From an uncultured Methanobrevibacter sp. (GTDB lineage: Archaea; Methanobacteriota; Methanobacteria; Methanobacteriales; Methanobacteriaceae), in assembly GCF_900314615.1 (NCBI RefSeq), contig NZ_OMWA01000013.1:1-55722 (forward strand): a DNA stretch of 55,722 nucleotides. The letters are read 5' to 3'. The position numbers were made by a program, and so were the translations under genes. How positions within the stretch are numbered: the first letter of the stretch is position 1; each line of letters begins with the position of its first letter. Under the pieces are notes generated by a model. It was not told the origin of the DNA. It worked only from the letters and a program-made list of their open reading frames with translations, and searched no databases. Below are positions 9,106 through 17,973 of this stretch, piece by piece.

Positions 9106-10191
9106 TTATTTCCCATAGGATTCCATGTTATTATTTAAATAATTTCCTTCCATATCAACCAGAATCACATTCAAATCCAAATCAAAACGCTGCAGGCATC
9201 TTTCATGGATTGCAGAAGCAATGCTGTTTGAAACTTCAACTGAAAGATTAATTTCATTTAGAATATCCATCATGTCATCGGTTGTTTTTGATTCAAATAA
9301 TTTTTGAAGAGAATCCCTGCCGGCTCCGCAGAGTGCGGCATGAGTAACCATTATTTCACGTCTTCCGTCGGCAACTGCATGTTTGGTGTCAAATATTCCT
9401 CCTGCAACTTTAATAAGCTTGCCCATGTGTCCGAAGTAAGTGAATTTCTTAATGCCTCTTTTTCGAGCTTCTTCAAACATGAAACCGACAAAATTACCTG
9501 TCTGGATAATCTGTTCTTTTGAAACGTTCAGCTGTTTTAAGGCAAGTTTTTCACCGATATTTCCCGGAACAAAAACCAAATCGTCAATGTGTGAGGCAAT
9601 TGCAACATCTATTTGAGTTACAATGGAGTTTTTATAGGCATCACTGGACATTGACCTTGCAATACCGGTTGTTCCCAAAACAGATATTCCACCTACAATA
9701 CCGAGCTTCGGATTCATAGTTTTGCGGGCAATTTCCACCCCTTCAGGAATGGAAATAGTGACTTTAGCCATTTTTCCTTCAGGAATCTTTTCTTCCAGAT
9801 TTTTGACAATCATGCGTCGTGGAACAGGATTTATTGCATAATCACCGACAGGTATCTGAAGGCCGGGTTTTGTGACTTTACCGACACCGACACCACCTGT
9901 GATAATAACCTTGGAGTCTTCATCGGATTTATCCAATAGTTCGACTGTTGCAGTTATTTCCAGATTAACTGTAACGTCAGGATCATTATACGGATTTTTA
10001 TGAGCGCTGGCCTGTGCCTTAAAAGAAGATAATTTTTTGCACTCATCAATTATAATATCCAAGGTCTTTTTAGGAGTTTCCACATTAACGCAGGCAATAT
10101 CCGGTGAATCAATGATTGCATCCAGAGCTGCAAGAGAACATGCTGTTGCAATGGTTCCTGTTGTAACTCCAATATAATTGTCGTCAGTCAT
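9106..10191 (-). CDS. cbiD: cobalt-precorrin-5B C1-methyltransferase
   Basis: Methylates C1 of the corrin ring in anaerobic cobalamin synthesis, using SAM; methanogens need corrinoids for methyl transfer to coenzyme M. The 361-residue protein has the CbiD N-terminal YIGVTTGTIATACSLAAL motif, GGVGVGKVTKPGL, and the KFTYFGHMGKLIKVAGGIF segment. No ribosome site is obvious. It lies 34 bases after a small thioredoxin-like gene on the same strand, so an operon is likely. No other cobalamin gene is in the window. Confidence 0.94.
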   Translation of the reverse strand: MTDDNYIGVTTGTIATACSLAALDAIIDSPDIACVNVETPKKTLDIIIDECKKLSSFKAQASAHKNPYNDPDVTVNLEITATVELLDKSDEDSKVIITGGVGVGKVTKPGLQIPVGDYAINPVPRRMIVKNLEEKIPEGKMAKVTISIPEGVEIARKTMNPKLGIVGGISVLGTTGIARSMSSDAYKNSIVTQIDVAIASHIDDLVFVPGNIGEKLALKQLNVSKEQIIQTGNFVGFMFEEARKRGIKKFTYFGHMGKLIKVAGGIFDTKHAVADGRREIMVTHAALCGAGRDSLQKLFESKTTDDMMDILNEINLSVEVSNSIASAIHERCLQRFDLDLNVILVDMEGNYLNNNMESYGK

Positions 10192-10225
10192 TTTAACTAA
10201 AAAAAGAATAAAAAAAAGAGAGAAT

Positions 10226-10489
10226 CTATAATTTAGATTCTAATGCTGCAATAAGTTCGTTTTCGGTAGGTGCGCCAACAAATTCCACATTACCATCAAT
10301 AACAATTGTAGGTACAGCCATAATCTGATAATTGATTGCTCTTTCTCTGTTTTCATTACTTTCATCTATTTTTAATACTTCAACATCGATAGAGTCGCCT
10401 AATTTATCTTTAGCTACTTGAGCAGCATCAATTGCTGCTGGACAATGAGGACATGAGTTGGTTGAAAATACTTCTACTTTAATTGCCAT
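10226..10489 (-). CDS. thioredoxin/glutaredoxin-like protein with CPHC active site
   Basis: An 87-residue single thioredoxin fold: beta strand VEVFSTNSCPHC at the N-terminus (redox pair in CPHC, residues about 14-17), a long helix, a VEVLKIDESNENRERA segment, the cis-proline in MAVPTIVIDG, and the final helix. This is the small archaeal thioredoxin class of methanogens, acting as a cytosolic disulphide reductant. GGAG site before the ATG. It is the first gene of a pair with cbiD and is divergent from hel308. Confidence 0.88.
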   Translation of the reverse strand: MAIKVEVFSTNSCPHCPAAIDAAQVAKDKLGDSIDVEVLKIDESNENRERAINYQIMAVPTIVIDGNVEFVGAPTENELIAALESKL

Positions 10490-10581
10490 TGTATTAATCT
10501 CCTATATTTTGATTTAAAATTATTTTATAATTTGTTATATATAATTGTTACCCACATTACTAATCAAACGCTCTCTGGAAA

Positions 10582-10596
10582 TATTTATTATATATT
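10582..10596 (+). promoter_or_regulatory. TATA box of hel308
   Basis: ATTTATTATATATTAG lies about 20 to 30 bases before the ATG at 10614, the distance at which an archaeal transcript would begin at or next to the start codon. No ribosome site is present, so leaderless translation is likely. Confidence 0.5.
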
Positions 10597-10613
10597 AGAA
10601 AAATAAAATTTAA

Positions 10614-12692
10614 ATGATTAAAATGGAAACTTTACCAAAAGAAATTAAAACAATAATAAACAGCACATATCCATACATTAAGGACTTTAATCCTGCGCAG
10701 AAAGCTGTAATTAAATCTGGATATCTGGATGATACATCAAACTATATCATCTGCATACCTACAGCCAGTGGGAAAACAGTACTGGGAGTTTTGCCTGCCT
10801 TAAAAACAATACTCAACGGAGGCAAAGCCATCTATGCCGCACCTCTTCTTTCAATTCAAAATGAAAAGGTGAAAGAGTTTAAGGCATTTGAAGAACACGG
10901 AATCAGTGTGGGCAAACACCCGTCCAGTGCAGACCTGTCAGTTATGGTTTTTGAATCATTCGATGCACTTACACGCTTTTCATGGGACAATCTGCGTGAC
11001 GTGGACACATTAATCATTGATGAATTTCACATGATCGGGGAATATTCAAGAGGTCCGACTCTTGAAGCGGCCATTACAAGAGCTAAAATCATCAATCCTT
11101 CAATGAGAATAATTGCACTGTCTGCAACTCTCAGAAACATCGAGGAGATTGAAGGATGGCTTGAAGGAAGGTGTGTGGAGCATGATTATCGTCCGGTGCC
11201 GTTAAATAAAGAAGTGCTGGATGCTGAAATGTTCAATACAAAAAATAAAAATGACGTTATCGTTAAAGTAATTGAAAAGGCAATGAAAGATAAATCACAG
11301 GCTCTTGCATTTGTATCCACCAGACGATTTACAGAAAGTCTGGCCACATACGTTTCCGGAAAAATCAAAAAGAAAATCAATGCGGAACAGAAGAAAAGAT
11401 TCAAGGAAGTTGCCGAGAAACTGCTTGAAGTTCCAAAAAAGAAAGGATCTCTTCCAACAACAACCTGCGTCAAGCTGGCGGAAGCCGCTGAAAAAGGTGT
11501 TGCATTCCACCATGCAGGCCTCTTCAATGAGCAAAAAGAGATTATTGAAGATGAATTCAGAAAAGGAAATATTCTAATGATTACTGCAACTCCAAGTTTA
11601 ATGTATGGAGTTAATTTACCTTCAAAAACCGTAGTTATCAGAGACCATACCCGCTGGACAAGCAACGGACCGCAGCCTATTCCTGTTTTTGATTACGAAC
11701 AGATGTCCGGAAGAGCAGGAAGACCACAATATGATGATGTGGGATACTCCTATCTTATCGCAAAGACAATGGATGAAGCACAGAACCTTCAGGAGTATTA
11801 TGTTGAAGGAGAAATAGAGCTGACCAATTCAAAACTTATTGACAATAAGGATGCTGTTTACAGACAAATCATTGCGCAGATTGCATCTACATTATCCAAA
11901 GACCTAGAAGACCTGACAGATTTCTTCTCAAAAACATTATACGGATATCAGATGAGCAACAATCCATCAATGTCACTATTTGCTACAGACAGCCTCAGAT
12001 TTGAACTTGAAAGCGCATTGGAATTTTTACTGCACAATGGAATTATCAGAGCTACACCGGAAGGTCTTAAAACAACCGATTTCGGAAATCTCATTGCAAG
12101 ATCAAATTATTCCGTTGAAACAGCAGTAAAGATTAAGGAATACATATCAACAATAGATGAAATCAATGTTGAGGAATTCATTTATGCATTGTCTGAAACT
12201 CCTGACCTGCCGTTGATCTCATTTAAAGGAAGAAAATCAAAAGATCCTGTTCGGGAAAAACTATCTGAAGTTGGCCTGTTTGCCGTAGATATCGGAAATC
12301 CTGAAGCGACAACCGTTTCTCTTATAGAATGGGTCAATGAAAGAAATGAATACGAAATTGAAAACAGATATAATGTTTATTCAGCATCAACAAGACGTTC
12401 AGCTTATGAAGCATCAAGACTTGTCAGATTTGCCAAAAATACTTCAGAGGTACTGGGAAATTATTCCAATCTCAAGGACTTTGATATATTGTCTGCAAGA
12501 CTTTATTACGGTGTTAAAGATGACATTATACCATTAGTCGTAGGAGTTAAAAGATTAGGTAGAAAAAGAGCTAGAAATATCGTTAAAATTTTCGGCAATG
12601 ATTTAAGTGGAGTTTCTGAAAAAGAGCTTCAACAAATTGAAGGAATAGGTCCTAAACTTGCTGAAAAAATTAGATTGTTTGTGGAAAATTAA
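10614..12692 (+). CDS. hel308: ATP-dependent DNA helicase, Hel308 family
   Basis: A Ski2-like 3'-5' DNA helicase that acts at stalled replication forks in archaea. The 692-residue protein has a Q-motif-like FNPAQKAVI (25-33), Walker A PTASGKT (49-55), DEFH in IIDEFHMIGEYSRGPTLE (136-139), ALSATL (motif III), GVAFHHAGL (motif V region) and QMSGRAGRPQYD (motif VI). It ends with a helix-hairpin-helix segment (IFGNDLSGVS...IEGIGPKLAEKI). DEFH replaces the commoner DEIH. Length fits. Two ATGs, 10614 and 10623, are possible; the first suits a leaderless transcript. Confidence 0.88.
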   Translation: MIKMETLPKEIKTIINSTYPYIKDFNPAQKAVIKSGYLDDTSNYIICIPTASGKTVLGVLPALKTILNGGKAIYAAPLLSIQNEKVKEFKAFEEHGISVGKHPSSADLSVMVFESFDALTRFSWDNLRDVDTLIIDEFHMIGEYSRGPTLEAAITRAKIINPSMRIIALSATLRNIEEIEGWLEGRCVEHDYRPVPLNKEVLDAEMFNTKNKNDVIVKVIEKAMKDKSQALAFVSTRRFTESLATYVSGKIKKKINAEQKKRFKEVAEKLLEVPKKKGSLPTTTCVKLAEAAEKGVAFHHAGLFNEQKEIIEDEFRKGNILMITATPSLMYGVNLPSKTVVIRDHTRWTSNGPQPIPVFDYEQMSGRAGRPQYDDVGYSYLIAKTMDEAQNLQEYYVEGEIELTNSKLIDNKDAVYRQIIAQIASTLSKDLEDLTDFFSKTLYGYQMSNNPSMSLFATDSLRFELESALEFLLHNGIIRATPEGLKTTDFGNLIARSNYSVETAVKIKEYISTIDEINVEEFIYALSETPDLPLISFKGRKSKDPVREKLSEVGLFAVDIGNPEATTVSLIEWVNERNEYEIENRYNVYSASTRRSAYEASRLVRFAKNTSEVLGNYSNLKDFDILSARLYYGVKDDIIPLVVGVKRLGRKRARNIVKIFGNDLSGVSEKELQQIEGIGPKLAEKIRLFVEN

Positions 12693-12724
12693 AAAAAATG
12701 AAGGTAGGATTAACCTCCTCCTTC
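12690..12724 (-). terminator. hairpin terminator between hel308 and the DUF2098 gene
   Basis: An imperfect hairpin (GAAGGTAGG at 12700-12708 with CCTCCTCCTTC at 12714-12724) spans the DUF2098 stop codon. On the minus strand it is followed by eight T (12691-12698), as in an intrinsic terminator. Confidence 0.55.
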
Positions 12725-13009
12725 AGCAACACTAGAATCCATTTGCATGTTTTCTAATCTAGATGCTTTTTCTTTTAATGCTTCAACATCTATTTCATCG
12801 TCACCATCATCAGAAGACCTTTTCTTCAGGTCTTTCTCATCAAGCAATTCGAGTAGATTTGAACGATACCACAATCCGGATTTGTCGACTTTTACCCAAT
12901 CGACACCATCTTTGGTTTTGATATCCAAGACTTTGCCTATTGTGCCTGTATCGACATATCGGACATGTGAATCAAGAGTAATCTCTTTATCTCTTGCATC
13001 AAAAGTCAT
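12710..13009 (-). CDS. DUF2098 family protein
   Basis: A 99-residue acidic protein with an N-terminal small beta domain (ITLDSHVRYVDTGTIGKVLDIKTKDGVDWVKVDKSGLWYRSNLLEL) recognisable as DUF2098, found mainly in methanogens and of unknown function. The second half is a charged helical tail. The frame is open 39 bases further upstream, but the ATG at 13007-13009 has an AGGT site and avoids overlap with the upstream gene, so I use it. Probably co-transcribed with the PRC-barrel gene, 13 bases upstream. Confidence 0.8.
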   Translation of the reverse strand: MTFDARDKEITLDSHVRYVDTGTIGKVLDIKTKDGVDWVKVDKSGLWYRSNLLELLDEKDLKKRSSDDGDDEIDVEALKEKASRLENMQMDSSVAEGGG

Positions 13010-13022
13010 AAAAATTACCTGT

Positions 13023-13298
13023 CTATTCTTCGTCGTCTTCAACTTCAATAGTAGCTTCTACAGTTTCTTCTTCGGTTTCTTGAGGAATTTCTTTGTTTAA
13101 GATAACGTATGCACCGATTGTTGCTACATCTTCGAATTTGATTTCGATTTCATCTTTGGAGAAGATATTTTTTTGTAAAGTTAAAGTGATTGTTTCGATA
13201 GCACCGGTTGCAGGGTCAAAATCGATGTCACCAATTTTTCCAACTTCGTATGCGTTTTTATCTAAAACAGTAGAACCTAAAAATTCTCTAATTTTCAT
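13023..13298 (-). CDS. PRC-barrel domain protein
   Basis: A 91-residue protein: one PRC-barrel (MKIREFLGSTVLDKNAYEVGKIGDIDFDPATGAIETITL) followed by an acidic tail. PRC-barrels occur in photosynthetic reaction centre H subunits, in RimM and, as here, in small archaeal proteins of unknown role, some proposed to act in RNA processing or cell division. Strong GGTGA site before the ATG. First gene of a pair with the DUF2098 gene; elp3 is divergent. Confidence 0.85.
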   Translation of the reverse strand: MKIREFLGSTVLDKNAYEVGKIGDIDFDPATGAIETITLTLQKNIFSKDEIEIKFEDVATIGAYVILNKEIPQETEEETVEATIEVEDDEE

Positions 13299-13400
13299 TA
13301 TTTCACCTTTTAAATTTTAATATTATATTATATTATAAATCATTAACTATTTAAATAATACTCATATATAACATTAACTATTAAATAATTGGTGAAGAAA

Positions 13401-15065
13401 ATGGAAGAAGCATGTCGAATCATTATTGAAAATATTTTAAGCGGAAAAATATCCAGTCGACGTGAACTTGAAGTTGAAAAAAGACAGCTTTGCCGTGATT
13501 TAAAACTGTCAAAATTCATGAGCAATGCAGATATCCTAAGATATGCAAAGCCTGAAGAAAAAGAACTTGTTTCAGGAATTTTAAAGAAAAAACCTACAAG
13601 GACAATGTCTGGAGTAGCGATTGTTGCCGTAATGTGCCATCCCCACAAATGTCCTCATGGAAGATGCATGTACTGCCCTGAAAGTGATATAGCACCACCA
13701 AGCTATACAGGTGAGGAACCTGCAGCGCTCAGGGGAAGAATGTATGAATTTCATCCGTATGTTCAATGTTTTAACAGATTAAAGCAGTTAAAACAAATCG
13801 GCCATCCTATCGACAAAGTTGAACTTATCATCATGGGAGGGACATTCCCTTCAAGAGATCTCTGCTATCAGGAATGGTTCACTTCACAATGCCTGAAGGC
13901 AATGACTGATTTCGGACTGATAATGGAAAACAAACCTGATAATTTTGAATATAATCTTGATAAAGATGAAATCAGAGGTTTTGAACAAGGCGTTTTAAAG
14001 ACATATCCTCCAAGTGATTATGTACTTATAAGTGATGTTCAAAAGGCAAATGAAAGCTCCAAGGTGAGATGTGTGGGAATGACATTTGAAACACGTCCCA
14101 ATTACTGTAAAACAGAACATATCAACAGAATGCTTGATTTTGGAGTGACAAGGGTTGAACTTGGAGTTCAGACATTATCCGATGATTTGTACAAAAGAAT
14201 TAAACGTGGACACAAAATTGCAGATGTCATTGAAGCAAACCAGCTTTTAAGGGATTCCGCCATAAAAGTGGCCATGCACATGATGCCCGGGCTCTTTGTA
14301 GATGAAAAAGAAGATTTGAAAATGTTTAAAAAACTTTTCTCAGACGATAACTTCAAACCGGACATGCTTAAAATCTATCCGTGTCTTGTTACACAGGGAA
14401 GCGAACTGTATGATTTGTGGGAAGCCGGAAAATATACCCCGTATCGTGACGAGGATGCTGTTGAGCTGATTGTCAAAGTCAAAGCGATCCTTCCGAAATG
14501 GGTGAGAACCATGAGAATCCAGAGGGATATCCCTTCAACGCTGATTGTGGATGGAGTTAAAAAATCCAACCTGGGAGAGCTTGTCTACAATAAGCTGGAA
14601 GAAAATCACATTAACTGCCAGTGCATCAGATGTCGTGAAATAGGTCATAAAAAGACTTCACAGGAATATAAATTAGATGATTTCAGATTATTCAATGAGA
14701 AATACAGCGCATGTAACGGTGAGGAAAACTTCCTGTCAATCGAAGACGTTAATGAAGAAAGTATTGCCGGATTTTTAAGATTGCGTTTTCCTTCAAAAGA
14801 TCATTTCCGTCCGGAAATTACTGATAAAACTTCACTTGTACGGGAACTGCATGTTTATGGAAACATGATAAAAATAGGTGATAAAAATCCTAAAATCGGC
14901 CAGCATACCGGATTTGGTGAAAAACTGCTTAAGGAAGCTGAAGGACTATCCGTTGACAAAGGATATGACCAGGTTGCAATCATAAGCGGAATAGGTTCCA
15001 GAAATTATTATCGCAAGTTCGGATATGAAAAGGTCGGACCTTACATGATTAAAAAAATAGCATAA
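13401..15065 (+). CDS. elp3: Elp3: tRNA uridine-34 carboxymethyl-forming radical SAM/acetyltransferase
   Basis: Modifies U34 in the tRNA wobble position from acetyl-CoA by a radical mechanism; in archaea Elp3 works without the other Elongator subunits. The protein (554 residues) has the radical SAM cluster region CHPHKCPHGRCMYCPES (Cys84, 89 and 92 from the ATG used), VELIIMGGTFPS, GMTFETRPNYC, and a C-terminal GNAT domain (RELHVYG...GFGEKLLKEAE...NYYRKFGYEKVGPYMIK). The frame opens earlier at a TTG, but the ATG at 13401 has a GGTGA site at correct spacing. It is divergent from the PRC-barrel gene. Confidence 0.95.
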   Translation: MEEACRIIIENILSGKISSRRELEVEKRQLCRDLKLSKFMSNADILRYAKPEEKELVSGILKKKPTRTMSGVAIVAVMCHPHKCPHGRCMYCPESDIAPPSYTGEEPAALRGRMYEFHPYVQCFNRLKQLKQIGHPIDKVELIIMGGTFPSRDLCYQEWFTSQCLKAMTDFGLIMENKPDNFEYNLDKDEIRGFEQGVLKTYPPSDYVLISDVQKANESSKVRCVGMTFETRPNYCKTEHINRMLDFGVTRVELGVQTLSDDLYKRIKRGHKIADVIEANQLLRDSAIKVAMHMMPGLFVDEKEDLKMFKKLFSDDNFKPDMLKIYPCLVTQGSELYDLWEAGKYTPYRDEDAVELIVKVKAILPKWVRTMRIQRDIPSTLIVDGVKKSNLGELVYNKLEENHINCQCIRCREIGHKKTSQEYKLDDFRLFNEKYSACNGEENFLSIEDVNEESIAGFLRLRFPSKDHFRPEITDKTSLVRELHVYGNMIKIGDKNPKIGQHTGFGEKLLKEAEGLSVDKGYDQVAIISGIGSRNYYRKFGYEKVGPYMIKKIA

Positions 15066-15115
15066 CTTTAAATAGTTTATTCGTATATATACTAACTAAT
15101 TGAGAGAGTGGTAAT

Positions 15116-15853
15116 ATGGTAATATATAATATAAAAAATTCAAAAGAATTGGCTAGTTACATTAACTACACCAATTTAAACAACATGATAACTGAAAAAG
15201 AAATGACTGAATTTCTTGAAAAAGCAAAGGAATTGAATTTCAATTCTGTAGTTATCGCTCCAACATATGTTCCATTAGCAAAAGAGATTCTAAAAGATAC
15301 CGACATTAAAGTTGGAAGTGTAGTCGGATTTCCTTTAGGCTTTGAAAATACAGAAAGCAAAGTTTGTGATGCAAAATCATTAATCGATGCAGGAGCAGAC
15401 GAAATAGAAGTAGTCTTAAATTTAAGCTACCTTAAAGATGAAAAATACGATTTGCTTGAAAAGGAACTTGCAGCAATAAGAGAAGCTGTTGGAGACAAAA
15501 TATTAAAAGTAATCATCGAAACCAAAGCACTTGAAGACTATCAAAAAGCAAATGCTGCAAAATTAGCGGAAAACTGCAATGCAGACTATGTTAAAACCGC
15601 AACAGGATTTGTATCACCAAACCACATTTATGAAAACGTCAATGACATCAACATTTTCCTAAAACATGCTCCAAAAATCAAAATTGAAATATACGGCGGA
15701 GTAAATGAATATAAATTTGCAAACCAGATTTTAACCGCAGGAGCAGATAAAATAGGAAGCGACATGGGTTATGAAATTGTTAAAAGATACAAAGACTTAA
15801 GAGAAAACACCCAAGTAACACCAAAACCGATTACATTAACCAAAAAAGATTAG
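15116..15853 (+). CDS. deoC: DeoC-like aldolase (deoxyribose-phosphate aldolase family) with altered active site
   Basis: A class I aldolase TIM barrel of 245 residues, the size of bacterial DeoC, which splits 2-deoxyribose-5-phosphate to acetaldehyde and glyceraldehyde-3-phosphate. Family segments are clear: VGSVVGFPLG, LKVIIET, and the Schiff-base lysine in DYVKTATGF (Lys160). By eye alignment, three other usual residues differ: the N-terminal Asp of the usual D-x-T-x-L is Asn17 (NYTNL), the Asp equivalent to E. coli Asp102 is Glu98 (EIEVVLN), and the second lysine (E. coli Lys201, KxxGGV) is Glu191 (EIYGGV). Substrate or activity may therefore differ. The ATG follows a GAGTGGTAAT leader. 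Confidence 0.8.
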   Translation: MVIYNIKNSKELASYINYTNLNNMITEKEMTEFLEKAKELNFNSVVIAPTYVPLAKEILKDTDIKVGSVVGFPLGFENTESKVCDAKSLIDAGADEIEVVLNLSYLKDEKYDLLEKELAAIREAVGDKILKVIIETKALEDYQKANAAKLAENCNADYVKTATGFVSPNHIYENVNDINIFLKHAPKIKIEIYGGVNEYKFANQILTAGADKIGSDMGYEIVKRYKDLRENTQVTPKPITLTKKD

Positions 15854-15886
15854 ATGGATCTTCCATTTAATCCAAATTTATTTTTA
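15848..15886 (+). terminator. hairpin terminator after deoC
   Basis: GATTAGATGGA (15848-15858) pairs with TCCATTTAATC (15862-15872) with one G-T pair and a 3-base loop. It overlaps the deoC stop codon and is followed by a T-rich stretch ending ATTTTTA. Confidence 0.55.
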
Positions 15887-15974
15887 AAAAAAACACCACA
15901 TTAACACAAAATAATTTTTTAAAAAAAATAGATACTCTTTTTGAAAAAATAACAATAAAAATAGTAAAAAGGGA

Positions 15975-16047
15975 TGCCATGTGCCGGACTTGAACCAGCG
16001 ACATCTAGATCTTCAGTCTAGCGTTCTCCCATCTGAACTAACATGGC
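15975..16047 (-). tRNA. tRNA-Phe (anticodon GAA)
   Basis: On the minus strand a 73-base cloverleaf: acceptor GCCATGT pairs with ACATGGC, discriminator A; anticodon stem CTAGA/TCTAG closes the loop CTGAAGA with anticodon GAA; the T arm is GCTGG-TTCAAGT-CCGGC. The CCA end is not encoded. It lies 3 bases after tRNA-Val on the same strand, so both come from one precursor. Confidence 0.95.
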
Positions 16048-16050
16048 ATA

Positions 16051-16122
16051 TGGACCGAACGAGATTCGAACTCGTGATCTCCTCCACGTCAAAGAGGAAT
16101 CATACCCCTAGACCACCGGTCC
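16051..16122 (-). tRNA. tRNA-Val (anticodon GAC)
   Basis: On the minus strand a 72-base cloverleaf: acceptor GGACCGG pairs with TCGGTCC (one G-T), discriminator A; anticodon stem CCTCT/GGAGG closes TTGACGT with anticodon GAC; the T arm is ACGAG-TTCGAAT-CTCGT. CCA is not encoded. It is the 5' member of the pair with tRNA-Phe. Confidence 0.94.
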
Positions 16123-16150
16123 TATACAACATTATAATATATGCAGAAAG

Positions 16151-16166
16151 TAGTATATAAACTTTA
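16151..16166 (-). promoter_or_regulatory. promoter of the tRNA-Val/tRNA-Phe unit
   Basis: The minus strand reads AAAGTTTATATACTA: a purine-rich BRE-like part followed by a TATA box, 30 to 40 bases before the tRNA-Val 5' end. This is the standard layout of strong methanogen tRNA promoters. Confidence 0.65.
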
Positions 16167-16209
16167 CTCCACATCATATAGAACAAGTGAGGGCAATGAG
16201 AAAAATTTT

Positions 16210-16247
16210 AAAAATAAAAAAAATTGACCACCAAAGAAATGGCCAAT
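16210..16247 (-). terminator. hairpin terminator after the histone gene
   Basis: On the minus strand ATTGGCCA (16240-16247) pairs with TGGTCAAT (16223-16230, one G-T pair) and is followed by seven T and further T-rich sequence. It lies about 45 bases after the histone stop. Confidence 0.65.
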
Positions 16248-16292
16248 AGATTTTATTTAAAAGCTTTTTTTAAAAATAACGAACTAACAAAT

Positions 16293-16493
16293 CTATTTGA
16301 TTGCTAATTTGATATCTTCAGCTTTTACGGTTTTTCTACCAGCGTGGCGTGCGAAATTAACAGCTTTTTGTGCGATTTCGTCACCTTTTTCTTCTAATGC
16401 TTCAGCTAATGCAATTTTAGCGTCGTCACTAATTCTTTGTGCGCCAGCATTTTTTAAGATACGACCGACTGGTGCGATTGGTAATTCACTCAT
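16293..16493 (-). CDS. archaeal histone
   Basis: A 66-residue histone-fold protein: MSELPIAPVGRILKNAGAQRISDDAKIALAEALEE and then NFARHAGRKTVKAEDIKLAIK, with the RIS and GRKTVKAEDI loops that touch DNA. It matches the HMf family of Methanobacteriales, which wraps DNA as hypernucleosomes. The frame is open for 90 bases further upstream, but the ATG at 16491-16493 has a GGAGGTGA site and gives the family length, so I use it. Confidence 0.96.
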   Translation of the reverse strand: MSELPIAPVGRILKNAGAQRISDDAKIALAEALEEKGDEIAQKAVNFARHAGRKTVKAEDIKLAIK

Positions 16494-16692
16494 TATTTCA
16501 CCTCCAATTAAAAGATAGTATAAAATGATATATAAAGGTATCGGTAAAAATGAATAAAAATCGCTTATATTATAGCATATCAACTAATCATATATGCTTT
16601 TGTAATCCAATAAAAAATAGTAACATTATATAAAATTAAAGGTTAAAAATTAGCTGAAAATATGAAAATAAGAAAAAATATATAATAAAAAA

Positions 16693-17973
16693 TTAATCTT
16701 TCAATAACTCGCTTAAAAGATAAGTTGCTGTTGCATCAGTTATTTTGACATCAACAAAAGATCCTAACTCAACATCATCAACAATTACAGGAATATATGA
16801 ATCAGTTTTAGCTATAAATCCGCCTTTTGAACCTTTTTCAACAACAAGAACATTTTGAGTTGTTCCAACTAAATGTTCATTTTCTTCAGCAGTTATTTCA
16901 GATTTGATTTCAGATAAAAATTTTGATCTTTTCTTCATGACATCCCTAGGAATTTCTTCAAGGGAAGATGAAATTGCACCTTTCCGGTGCTGGTATTTTG
17001 ACAGATGTATCAGACTTGGCTTGATTTCTTCAAGCAGTTTGACTGTCATGTCAAAGTCCTCATCAGTTTCGGTCGGATAGCCTACAATAATATCTACAGC
17101 AAGAGTAATATCCGGAATTTCCTTTTTGAATTTTGATAAAATATCTCTGTACTGGTCAATTGTATGGCCTCTCCTCATATCTGATAAAACCTTGTCACTT
17201 CCAGTTTGCACAGGTAAATGAATGAAATTATATACCTTCGGATGTTTAACTGCATCGATTATTTCATCAACATCGTTTAAAATGTTTTTAGGGTGCATCA
17301 TTCCAACACGTACACGGAAATCTCCTTCTAAATTGGCCACTTCTTTGATTAAATCAGATAGTTTTTCACCGCTGTCCCAGCCGAATGCTGCAGTATCCTG
17401 TGCAGTAAGCTGAATTTCACATGCTCCGTTTTCAATAGCCTGACGAGCTTCCTCAACAATATCTGCAATCGGATAGCTGTTCAATGGCCCACGTGCAAAA
17501 CGAGTACAGCAGAATGTACATGCACCTAAACAGCCTTCACAGATTTGAATAATGTGAATCAGACTGTCATCAGATGATTTAGGAACACCGACTTTGCTTT
17601 CCTTTGAAAAACCGGATGCCCTCATAATTTCACCGCAGTAACTTGCACTGACAACTTCAGCAGCCTTGTTGAGCTGATGAGGTCCAATCCAGGAACAGTT
17701 CGGACCAATCTTTTCCAGTTTTTCCGGATCTATTTCTACCATACATCCGCCGACAATAATCTTTTTGTCGGGAAATTCCTCCTGGAGCTTTTGGATTTTG
17801 TATACCACTTTATTTTCAGTCGGCAATTTTACATAGCAGGTATTTATAATAATTACATCGGCTTCCTCGATACTGTCAACCATATCGATTTCATTTTCCT
17901 CTAAAACCCCTGCAATGATTTGTGAATCAGCCTGATTGAATGTGCATCCGTAAGTTTCAATATATACTTTCAT
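16693..17973 (-). CDS. tRNA t6A37 methylthiotransferase (MtaB/CDKAL1-type radical SAM)
   Basis: Adds a methylthio group to threonylcarbamoyl-adenosine 37 of tRNA. The 426-residue protein has the three domains of the family: UPF0004 at the N-terminus (YIETYGCTFNQADSQ, with Cys in NTCYVK and GGCMVE for the second cluster), the radical SAM core with CEGCLGACTFC (C-x3-C-x2-C), and a C-terminal TRAM domain (about 365-425). The archaeal/eukaryotic e-MtaB subgroup is the best fit. Its start overlaps the end of the zinc-finger gene by 17 bases. Confidence 0.92.
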   Translation of the reverse strand: MKVYIETYGCTFNQADSQIIAGVLEENEIDMVDSIEEADVIIINTCYVKLPTENKVVYKIQKLQEEFPDKKIIVGGCMVEIDPEKLEKIGPNCSWIGPHQLNKAAEVVSASYCGEIMRASGFSKESKVGVPKSSDDSLIHIIQICEGCLGACTFCCTRFARGPLNSYPIADIVEEARQAIENGACEIQLTAQDTAAFGWDSGEKLSDLIKEVANLEGDFRVRVGMMHPKNILNDVDEIIDAVKHPKVYNFIHLPVQTGSDKVLSDMRRGHTIDQYRDILSKFKKEIPDITLAVDIIVGYPTETDEDFDMTVKLLEEIKPSLIHLSKYQHRKGAISSSLEEIPRDVMKKRSKFLSEIKSEITAEENEHLVGTTQNVLVVEKGSKGGFIAKTDSYIPVIVDDVELGSFVDVKITDATATYLLSELLKD

